Source of the DNA: an uncultured Muribaculaceae bacterium
GTDB taxonomy: Bacteria > Bacteroidota > Bacteroidia > Bacteroidales > Muribaculaceae
Direction: 5' to 3'
DNA length: 39,137 nt
NCBI GenBank assembly: GCA_947174635.1
Contig: CAMWJS010000017.1
Location: 1-39,137, forward strand
Position numbers and translations under genes: made by a program. Shown in pieces: positions 33,123 to 39,137 of this stretch (position 1 is its first letter; each line of letters begins with the position of its first letter). The notes beneath the pieces are model-generated. The model ran no database searches, was not told where the DNA came from, and saw nothing but the letters and a program-made list of their open reading frames with translations.

Positions 33123-33599
33123 ATGAAAAGGAATATTAAGGTAAAGGTTGCGGCGGCAGTCGTTACGGCCGCGGTTTGCGGGATTGGTGCGCAGTGTTCA
33201 GACAGAGACAGTCAGCAAACTACGCGTGAGAAAGCAAACCGCAATGTGAAGGACAGTGTGATTATATTTGCAGATTATGAAAGAATGCCGGTTTTTATCG
33301 ATGGAGGTGAGGCTGGACTTCTGAGATGGATTGCCGAACATAAAGAGTATCCAGCATCGGCATTGGAAAGAAAAGAGGAAGATAAGGTTGTGGTGCAGTT
33401 CGTGATTAAGAAGGACGGTTCCGTCGGAGAAGTGAAAGTGGCACGGGGAAAGTATCCCGACCTTAATGCCGAAGCGGTGCGTTTGGTAAAAATGCTGCCG
33501 AATTTCAGGCCTGCTTACGTTATGAATGATACTGTGGAATGCTGGTATACTCTTCCGATAATCTTTAAACTACCTGTGGAGAAAAAAGATGAAAAATAA
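33123..33599 (+). CDS. Exported protein with a second TonB C-terminal domain
   Basis: A 158-residue protein starting 3 nt after the tonB stop. The N terminus is a hydrophobic export signal ending near CGIGAQC, where Cys25 could be lipidated although Gln before the Cys is unusual. Residues about 60-150 repeat the TonB C-terminal fold: VFIDGGEAGLLRWIAEHKEYP, VVVQFVIKKDGSVGEVKVARGK, MLPNFRP and CWYTLPIIFKL. The domain is clearly a diverged duplicate of that in the preceding gene, without the long linker. It may be an accessory or decoy partner of TonB, or act on a different receptor (inference). It overlaps the next small gene by 11 bp, so the three genes form an operon. Confidence 0.82.
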   Translation: MKRNIKVKVAAAVVTAAVCGIGAQCSDRDSQQTTREKANRNVKDSVIIFADYERMPVFIDGGEAGLLRWIAEHKEYPASALERKEEDKVVVQFVIKKDGSVGEVKVARGKYPDLNAEAVRLVKMLPNFRPAYVMNDTVECWYTLPIIFKLPVEKKDEK

Positions 33600-33741
33600 G
33601 ATATTAAACCGGAATGTGCTGTTGATAGCGGTAGCTGTCGCGGCGGTGATAGCGGCGATTGCAATCCGAGGTCCCGAACCAGGGTCTGCCGATGAAGCGG
33701 TAATACTTAATACCGAGCCTGTGGCTCTTGATATTTTATGA
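33589..33741 (+). CDS. 50-residue single-span membrane protein in the tonB operon
   Basis: ATG 33589 overlaps the last 11 bases of the preceding gene and opens a 50-codon ORF ending TGA at 33739. It begins MKNKILNRNVLL, has one clear hydrophobic helix (about residues 11-26, LLIAVAVAAVIAAIAI) and a short acidic tail (GSADEAVILNTEPVALD). The overlap, in-operon position and the terminator immediately after it (33755-33786) support a real gene. I recognise no family. It could be a small membrane partner of TonB or ExbBD (inference). Confidence 0.6.
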   Translation: MKNKILNRNVLLIAVAVAAVIAAIAIRGPEPGSADEAVILNTEPVALDIL

Positions 33742-33754
33742 TACAGCCAAAACG

Positions 33755-33787
33755 AATCAGGGCACTCTTTCGAGGGTGCCCTGATTT
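33755..33787 (+). terminator. Terminator of the tonB operon
   Basis: Perfect 11-bp stem: AATCAGGGCAC (33755-33765) with GTGCCCTGATT (33776-33786), loop TCTTTCGAGG. The T-run is short but its place 14 bp after the last stop codon fits. Confidence 0.75.
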
Positions 33788-33845
33788 GCTATCTTAGCAA
33801 ATTATAAAAAGATTACTCAACTTCTTTAATAAATTTTAAAAAAAC

Positions 33846-33877
33846 TTTGTTTAATAATCAATTTTTATCTATATTCG
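33846..33877 (+). promoter_or_regulatory. Promoter of the glycogen operon
   Basis: TTTG at 33846-33849, exactly 20 nt, TATATTCG at 33870-33877 (one mismatch from TAnnTTTG). The inferred leader to ATG 33953 is about 70 nt. Bases between the upstream terminator and this promoter hold nothing else recognised. Confidence 0.65.
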
Positions 33878-33952
33878 TTGAATTAATATCTGACCATGAA
33901 ATCTTTATAACCTTACTTGCAAACTAACTGTTTACAACCACATAAATATCCT

Positions 33953-35899
33953 ATGAGTTATCTCAAATTTGACAAAAACCTGATGATTAATCTCGAGCAG
34001 TCGCTTCGCAAGGAGATGCTGCGTACCAACCGGGCAGGAGCCTACCATTGCTCCACGGTGGTCGGGTGCAACACCCGCAAGCAGCACGGTCTGCTCGTCA
34101 TTCCGATGCCGGGCCGCGAGGAATACAGTCCGCATGTGCTGCTGTCATCGCTCGACGAGACCGTAATCCAGCATGGAGCGCCGTTCAATCTCGGGCTTCA
34201 CCGTTACCGCGGAGGCATTTACAGCCCCAACGGCCACAAGTATATACGCGAGTTTGACTGCGAGACAGTGCCGCGTACCACCTACCGCGTGGGTGGCGTT
34301 ATACTTACTAAAGAAATGGTATTCATTTCGGAAGAAAACCGAATACTGATACGCTACACTCTTGTCGACGCTCACTCGCCGACAACGCTGCAGTTCCGTC
34401 CGTTCCTGGCTTTCCGCGAGGCCAACGAGCTGTGTATCGCCAACGGCAATCTCGACGGCACCATGACCCCGGTTCCCAATGGCGTGAGCTGCTCGCTCTA
34501 CAACGGCTATCCGCGGCTGTGCATGCAGCTTTCGAGAAAACCGCAGTGGGTCGACGAACCCAACTGGTACAACGGCATCGAGTATGTGAAAGATCTGGAG
34601 CGCGGCGTCCCCTATTGCGAGGACCTCTACGTGCCCGGCTACTTCCAGGTCAACATAAAGAAAGGGGAGTCAATCATATTTTCCGCCGGAACGTCCGAAG
34701 CAAATCCCCGCCAGCTGGCAGCCATGTATGAAAAGGAAATTGCCTCGCGCACGCGCCGCACTTCCTTCTTCAACTGCCTGAAAAATGCAGCCAAGCAGTT
34801 CTACTTCAAGGAGGGTGACCGCCATTATATGCTTTCGGGATATCCCTGGGGCACAATCATCGCCCGCAATACCCTGATGTCGCTGCCAGGCAACACTCTC
34901 GCCATCGACCACCGCAAGGATTTCGAGGAGATAATGGACACAATGGCCCATGAACTCACCCGCTATATGAACACCGGAAATCCTTCCGTCAAGATACACG
35001 GCATCGACATGCCCGATATTCCGCTATGGGCAGTCTGGACTGTGCAGCAGTATGCCAAGAACGTATCGATGGCCGATGCGGCCCAAAGGTACCTTTCCCT
35101 GGTGACAAGTCTTCTTGATTTTATCCTCGACAACCGGTACTCCAGTCTCAGGGTGGATGAAAACGGAATGGTTGTCACCGACGGACGCCGCAAGGCGGTG
35201 TCGTGGATGAACTCCGCAACGGAGCGCGGCCCTGTTATACCGCGTTCGGGCTATCTGGTCGAATTCAACGCGTTGTGGTACAATGCGCTTATGTTCGGCG
35301 TGCAGATGCTCGAGGAGAAACCGGAACTCGCACCCGTGGCCGACCGCTGGAGAGCCACTGCCGAGAAGATGAAGCAGCCGTTCATCGACATGTTCCTCAA
35401 CGAGTCGGGATATCTCTACGATTATGTCAACGGCACGTTTGCCGATCCCTCGGTGCGTCCCAACATGGCGATTGCCATCGGGCTCGACAACTCGCCGCTC
35501 GACCGCCGTCAGCGCAAAGGTGTGCTCGACGTGGTGACCCGCGAGCTGCTCACCCCCAAAGGCCTGCGCACACTTTCGCCACGCAGCTACGGCTACCGAC
35601 CGACTTATGTGGGCAATCCCTACGAGCGCGAGATAACGATGCACAACGGCCCGGCACGCCCGTGGCTCATAGGCTTTTACGCCGACGCCTACCTGCGCGT
35701 GTTCGGCATGAGCGGTGTGTCGTATATCGACCGTATGCTCATCGGATTTGAGGACGAGATGACCAACGGATGCATCGGCTCGCTGTCGCAGCTTTACGAC
35801 GGCAATCCCCCCTACGACGGACGCGGCGCCATATCGCATGCGACCAACGTGGCCGAGGTGCTCCGCACACTGCGCACGCTTAAACGCTTGAATGCCTGA
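33953..35899 (+). CDS. Glycogen debranching enzyme (amylo-alpha-1,6-glucosidase type)
   Basis: A 648-residue cytoplasmic enzyme of the bacterial GDE family. The N-terminal GDE_N beta domain (about 1-230) has the characteristic RAGAYHCSTVVGCNTRKQHG and the C-terminal (alpha/alpha)6 GDE_C domain (about 285-640) has GYPWGTIIARNTLMSLPG, RPNMAIAIGLDNSPL, LRTLSPRSYGYRPTYVGNPYE and HNGPARPWLIGFYADAYL. It hydrolyses the alpha-1,6 branch stubs of glycogen. I chose ATG 33953 (MSYLKFDKN); the TTG at 33917 adds leader sequence. It is the first gene of a glycogen cluster with a glycosyltransferase 29 nt downstream. Confidence 0.92.
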   Translation: MSYLKFDKNLMINLEQSLRKEMLRTNRAGAYHCSTVVGCNTRKQHGLLVIPMPGREEYSPHVLLSSLDETVIQHGAPFNLGLHRYRGGIYSPNGHKYIREFDCETVPRTTYRVGGVILTKEMVFISEENRILIRYTLVDAHSPTTLQFRPFLAFREANELCIANGNLDGTMTPVPNGVSCSLYNGYPRLCMQLSRKPQWVDEPNWYNGIEYVKDLERGVPYCEDLYVPGYFQVNIKKGESIIFSAGTSEANPRQLAAMYEKEIASRTRRTSFFNCLKNAAKQFYFKEGDRHYMLSGYPWGTIIARNTLMSLPGNTLAIDHRKDFEEIMDTMAHELTRYMNTGNPSVKIHGIDMPDIPLWAVWTVQQYAKNVSMADAAQRYLSLVTSLLDFILDNRYSSLRVDENGMVVTDGRRKAVSWMNSATERGPVIPRSGYLVEFNALWYNALMFGVQMLEEKPELAPVADRWRATAEKMKQPFIDMFLNESGYLYDYVNGTFADPSVRPNMAIAIGLDNSPLDRRQRKGVLDVVTRELLTPKGLRTLSPRSYGYRPTYVGNPYEREITMHNGPARPWLIGFYADAYLRVFGMSGVSYIDRMLIGFEDEMTNGCIGSLSQLYDGNPPYDGRGAISHATNVAEVLRTLRTLKRLNA

Positions 35900-35928
35900 C
35901 AACAACCCACTTAACATAAAAACAAATC

Positions 35929-37191
35929 ATGAAAGCATTAATGTTCGGGTGGGAATTTCCACCTCATATCTTAGGAGGCTTGGGCACGGCAAGCTACGGA
36001 CTCACCAAAGGCATGTGGGAGTGCGGCGACATGGATATAACCTTTGTCATACCAAAGCCCTATGGCGACGAGGACAAGAGTTTTGCCAGGATTATTGGCG
36101 CGTCGCAGGTGCCTGTGGCATGGCGCGACGTCAGCCGCGACTATGTGGAGAGCCGCATCGGCAAGGTCATGGACCCCGACGAGTATTTCCGTCTACGCGA
36201 CAAGATTTATGCCGACTTCAACTATATGCGCACCAACGACCTGGGGTGCATCGAGTTCTCGGGACGCTACCCCGACAATCTTCTCGAAGAAATCAACAAC
36301 TACTCTATAATGGCAGGCGTGGTGGCTCGCGCCGAGGAGTTCGATATCATACACTCGCATGACTGGCTCACATATCCCGCCGGCATACATGCCAAGCAGG
36401 TGACCGGAAAGCCTCTTGTGATACACGTGCATGCCACCGACTACGACCGTTCGCGCGGCAACGTCAACCCAACGGTGTTCGGCATCGAGCGCGACGGCAT
36501 GCTTCAGGCCGACCATATCATCACAGTGTCGGAACTTACCCGCCGCACTGTCATCGACAAATACGGCATCGACCCCGCCAAAGTGACTACCGTCCACAAT
36601 GCCGTGGTGCCGCTCGACGAGGAACTTCTCAATGTGGAGGTCAACAAACCGAAAGAGAAAATCGTCACTTTCCTCGGACGCATCACAATGCAGAAAGGAC
36701 CGGAATACTTCGTCGAGACTGCGGCCAAGGTGCTCAAGCTCGACCACAACGTGCGCTTCGTCATGGCCGGTTCGGGCGACATGATGGACAAGATGATTGA
36801 CCTGGCGGCGCGACGTGGCATTGCCGACCGCTTCCATTTCCCCGGTTTCCAGAAAGGAAAAGAGGTGTACCAGATGCTCAAGGCCTCCGATGTGTATATG
36901 ATGCCGTCGGTGTCGGAGCCGTTCGGCATATCTCCTCTCGAAGCGATGCAGATGGGCGTCCCCTCGATTATATCGAAGCAGTCGGGATGCGCGGAAATAC
37001 TCCACAATGTCATCAAGACAGACTACTGGGATGTCGACGCGATGGCCGACGCCGTCTACTCAATATGCAACTATCCCGCGATGTACAACCAGCTGCGCGA
37101 GGACGGTCTGGCCGAAGTGGCGCAGATTACCTGGGACAAAGCCGGACGCAAAGTCATCGACATCTACAACAAAGTGCTCGGCCGTAGCTGA
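35929..37191 (+). CDS. Glycosyltransferase, GT4/GT5-like, probable glycogen synthase-type
   Basis: A 420-residue cytoplasmic GT-B glycosyltransferase. The N-terminal domain has FGWEFPPHILGGLGTASYGL and DIIHSHDWLTYPAGIHAKQ; the C-terminal domain has the nucleotide-sugar site KEKIVTFLGRITMQKGPEYF and VSEPFGISPLEAMQMGVPSI with the conserved E-x7-E pair. In Bacteroidetes this gene sits between debranching enzyme and GH57 amylase, and is considered a glycogen or maltodextrin synthase; donor (ADP- or UDP-glucose) is not decided from sequence. A 127-nt gap with a 9-bp-period array separates it from the GH57 gene. Confidence 0.88.
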   Translation: MKALMFGWEFPPHILGGLGTASYGLTKGMWECGDMDITFVIPKPYGDEDKSFARIIGASQVPVAWRDVSRDYVESRIGKVMDPDEYFRLRDKIYADFNYMRTNDLGCIEFSGRYPDNLLEEINNYSIMAGVVARAEEFDIIHSHDWLTYPAGIHAKQVTGKPLVIHVHATDYDRSRGNVNPTVFGIERDGMLQADHIITVSELTRRTVIDKYGIDPAKVTTVHNAVVPLDEELLNVEVNKPKEKIVTFLGRITMQKGPEYFVETAAKVLKLDHNVRFVMAGSGDMMDKMIDLAARRGIADRFHFPGFQKGKEVYQMLKASDVYMMPSVSEPFGISPLEAMQMGVPSIISKQSGCAEILHNVIKTDYWDVDAMADAVYSICNYPAMYNQLREDGLAEVAQITWDKAGRKVIDIYNKVLGRS

Positions 37192-37210
37192 CGTACTTCC
37201 CTAAATAAAG

Positions 37211-37264
37211 GTCATCAGCGACCCTAAGGACCCAAAGGACTTTAAAGACCTTATGGACCTTACC
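37211..37264. repeat. 9-bp-period array, six units
   Basis: Nonamers of the form GACCnTAAG: GTCATCAGC, GACCCTAAG, GACCCAAAG, GACTTTAAA, GACCTTATG, GACCTTACC, with a further GACCTTAAA slightly out of phase at 37272. On the complementary strand the unit reads close to CTTAnGGTC, related to the array at 12629. It lies between the glycosyltransferase and GH57 genes. Confidence 0.7.
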
Positions 37265-37318
37265 TCAAAAAGACCTTAAAAACTTTATTACTAACACCAA
37301 ACAATACCAGATAAAGAT

Positions 37319-38776
37319 ATGAAAGCCATCTGCTTCTACTTCCAGATACATCAGCCGTTCCGTCTGAAACGCTACCGTTTCTTCGACATCGGCAACGACC
37401 ATTACTACTACGATGACTTTGCCAATGATGACATCATCACCCGCATAGCCCACAAATCATACATCCCCGCAGCCGAATCGCTCCTTCGCATGATAGAGCA
37501 GAGCGGACGCCGGTTCAAGTGCGCCATATCGGTTTCAGGCGTGGCTCTCGAACAGATTGAGGTCTACGTGCCCGAACTGCTCGACCTGCTCAAGAAACTT
37601 GTCGCTACAGGCTGCGTGGAGATTCTTGCCGAGACCTACGCTCACTCGCTGTCGTCGCTCGCCGACCCCGAGGAGTTCGCAAATCAGGTGAAGGTGCATG
37701 ACGAGAAGGTGCATGAACTTTTCGGCGTGCGGCCCAAGGTGCTCCGCAACACCGAGCTTATTTATTGCGACGACCTTGCCCCGCAGATACTCGCTATGGG
37801 CTACAAGGGGGTAATTACCGAGGGTGCCAAGCATATACTCGGCTGGAAATCGCCCGACTATGTGTATTCGGCCGCTTCGGCTCCCAAGCTTAAGATGCTG
37901 TTGAAGAACGACAAGCTTTCCGACGACATCACATTCCGCTTCTCCAATACCAACTGGAGCGAATATCCCCTCACCGCCGACAAGTATATAGGCTGGATTG
38001 CCGATACGCCCGAAGAGGAGCAGATATTCAACCTGTTCATGACTATGGAGGCGTTCGGTGAGTTGCAGAACCGTGACTCCGGCATATTCCAGTTCCTTGA
38101 GGCGTTGCCCCGCTTCGCCGCCGAACGAGGCATCGACTTCATCACCCCCTCAGAAGCCGTATCAAAAATCAAGGCTGTGGCAGAACTCAGCGTGCCATTC
38201 CCGATGTCGTGGGCCGATGAGGCACGTGACACATCGGCATGGCTCGGCAACCAGTTGCAGAAAGAGGCGTTCGACAAGCTCTATTCCGTGTCGGAACGAG
38301 TGCGTCTGTGCGACGACCGCCGCCTGAAGCAGGACTGGTACTATCTCCAGGCCTCCGACCATTTCTTCTACATGTCGACAAAGCATCAGGCCGACGGCGA
38401 AATCCACTCGCTCTATTCCCCCTACGACTCGCCCTACCAGGCGTTCACCAACTACATGAACGTGCTCGCCGACTTCATAGTGCGCGTGGAGGAGCAGTAC
38501 CCGCTGTCGATTGAAAACGAGGAGCTCAACTCGCTGCTCACTACAATCCGCAACCAGGCTCGCGAAATCGAGACCCTCAACAAGGAAGTAAGCTCAATGC
38601 GCCTCAACATAGAGCACTACAACGAGGAGCACGCCCTGCGCGAAAAGGTCGCCGAACCGGAAGCCAAACCGGCACCCAAAAAACCTCGTGCATGCAAAAC
38701 CAAGGCCAAGGACAAACCCGAGTCTCCGGCACCTAAAAAAACGACACGCAAGAAAACAACGGAACCCGAAAAGTAA
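37319..38776 (+). CDS. Glycoside hydrolase family 57, alpha-amylase/4-alpha-glucanotransferase-like
   Basis: A 485-residue cytoplasmic enzyme. The N-terminal GH57 (beta/alpha)7 barrel (about 1-300) contains the family HQP motif in FYFQIHQPFRL and the segment VEILAETYAHSL, whose glutamates (101 and 105) include the likely nucleophile. Residues about 395-435 form a heptad-like coiled coil (LNSLLTTIRNQAREIETLNKE), and the last about 45 residues are a Lys/Pro-rich tail (PAPKKPRACKTKAKDK, TTRKKTTEPEK) not needed for the fold. With the debranching enzyme and glycosyltransferase upstream it belongs to glycogen turnover. A long terminator hairpin follows. Confidence 0.9.
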   Translation: MKAICFYFQIHQPFRLKRYRFFDIGNDHYYYDDFANDDIITRIAHKSYIPAAESLLRMIEQSGRRFKCAISVSGVALEQIEVYVPELLDLLKKLVATGCVEILAETYAHSLSSLADPEEFANQVKVHDEKVHELFGVRPKVLRNTELIYCDDLAPQILAMGYKGVITEGAKHILGWKSPDYVYSAASAPKLKMLLKNDKLSDDITFRFSNTNWSEYPLTADKYIGWIADTPEEEQIFNLFMTMEAFGELQNRDSGIFQFLEALPRFAAERGIDFITPSEAVSKIKAVAELSVPFPMSWADEARDTSAWLGNQLQKEAFDKLYSVSERVRLCDDRRLKQDWYYLQASDHFFYMSTKHQADGEIHSLYSPYDSPYQAFTNYMNVLADFIVRVEEQYPLSIENEELNSLLTTIRNQAREIETLNKEVSSMRLNIEHYNEEHALREKVAEPEAKPAPKKPRACKTKAKDKPESPAPKKTTRKKTTEPEK

Positions 38777-38856
38777 CCTTCCCGTTTCCCGACTGTTTCA
38801 GAACTAAAGGACAAAAGCTCCTACAAGAGAACCGGAGCAATATATTCCAACAAAGA

Positions 38857-38905
38857 GACAAATGGACAAAGAGCCGAATTTTAGCACTTTGTCCATTTGT
38901 CATTT
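38857..38905 (+). terminator. Long terminator hairpin after the GH57 gene
   Basis: A perfect 15-bp stem: GACAAATGGACAAAG (38857-38871) with CTTTGTCCATTTGTC (38887-38901), 15-nt loop, followed by ATTTCTT. AT-rich for a terminator, but position and length support it. Confidence 0.65.
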
Positions 38906-38921
38906 CTTATAAAAAATAAAA

Positions 38922-38990
38922 TTCGGTGATTTGGCACGATATTTTTCGGTAATTTGGCGTTGGATTGTTCGGTAATTTGGCGGTTTTTCT
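38922..38990. repeat. Three direct repeats with a 23-bp period
   Basis: TTCGGTGATTTGGC at 38922, TTCGGTAATTTGGC at 38945 and again at 38968, exactly 23 bp apart, with non-conserved 9-bp spacers. The spacing puts copies about two helical turns apart, as in protein-binding iterons. No gene is visible downstream within the window, so the region they control lies beyond the right edge. Confidence 0.75.
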
Positions 38991-38998
38991 ATTATGTC

Positions 38999-39028
38999 TG
39001 TATAATCCTGTATAATCCTGTATAATTA
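38999..39028. repeat. Three direct repeats with a 10-bp period
   Basis: TGTATAATCC, TGTATAATCC and TGTATAATTA are contiguous. The 10-bp phase places each copy on the same face of the helix. Immediately downstream is AT-rich sequence and then, to the window end, an unassigned segment with a G6 run (GAGGGGGGTAAAAGCC). Confidence 0.75.
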
Positions 39029-39137
39029 ACTATTCTAACAATAGGTCTTATTTAACAAAAATTAACGAGGGGGGTAAAAGCCGTAACTATTCAGCCAAAG
39101 GAAAGGCATGATGAGTTGGCTCGCCTTTATTAGACGA

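Noticed and set aside
38922-39028. Possible CRISPR array
   Set aside because: Repeat units are 14 and 10 bp with 9 and 0 bp spacers, only three copies each, and no cas genes; not CRISPR.

Overview
The window looks like a chromosomal segment of a gut Bacteroidales, most likely Muribaculaceae-like; the family assignment is inference. Supporting signs are promoters of the Bacteroidetes type (TTG or TTTG near -33, about 20 nt, then TAnnTTTG near -7), a DUF2851 protein, a run of FKBP-type foldases, BspA-like leucine-rich repeats, C-terminal sorting-like domains of the type IX secretion kind, TonB-dependent B12 uptake, and a GH57 / GT4 / debranching glycogen cluster. No rRNA, tRNA or CRISPR array was recognised.

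Layout. 1-3000: a membrane histidine kinase and, on the minus strand, a DUF2851 protein, separated by a short inverted-repeat element. 3100-3450: an unassigned small transcript with its own promoter, several hairpins, a 20-codon ORF and a terminator. 3574-9051: an iron-dependent aldehyde reductase/alcohol dehydrogenase, an orphan phage-type terminase large subunit, a DcaP-like porin and a small ion channel with an unusual filter. 9334-12230: three consecutive minus-strand FKBP prolyl isomerases (lipoprotein, periplasmic, cytoplasmic). 12629-18448: a B12 operon with promoter, cobalamin riboswitch, BtuB-like receptor, BtuG-like DUF5074 propeller and a large secreted protein of unknown role. 18449-19443: repeats. 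19444-23436: a visibly AT-richer pair encoding a caspase/legumain-fold secreted protease and a BspA-like LRR protein. 23749-28246: GH31 alpha-glucosidase, LPG-synthase-like membrane protein and AraC regulator. 28877-33741: DUF3467 protein, CysS, carboxynorspermidine synthase-like enzyme and a TonB cluster with a 50-aa membrane protein not obvious in ordinary gene calls. 33953-38776: glycogen debranching enzyme, glycosyltransferase and GH57 amylase, apparently one glycogen operon. The right end carries phased direct repeats.

The most unusual non-coding content is (i) a family of short elements ending in GGTGTTGCAAAACTC-like inverted repeats with modular cores, one 23-bp module of which sits in opposite orientation in two otherwise nearly identical copies; (ii) a second element family ending in AAGTAACTGTTTAAAAT; (iii) four degenerate arrays with a strict 9-bp period in intergenic regions; and (iv) the structured small transcript at 3101-3450. 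All functional claims rest on reading motifs and translated proteins by eye; no database search was run.
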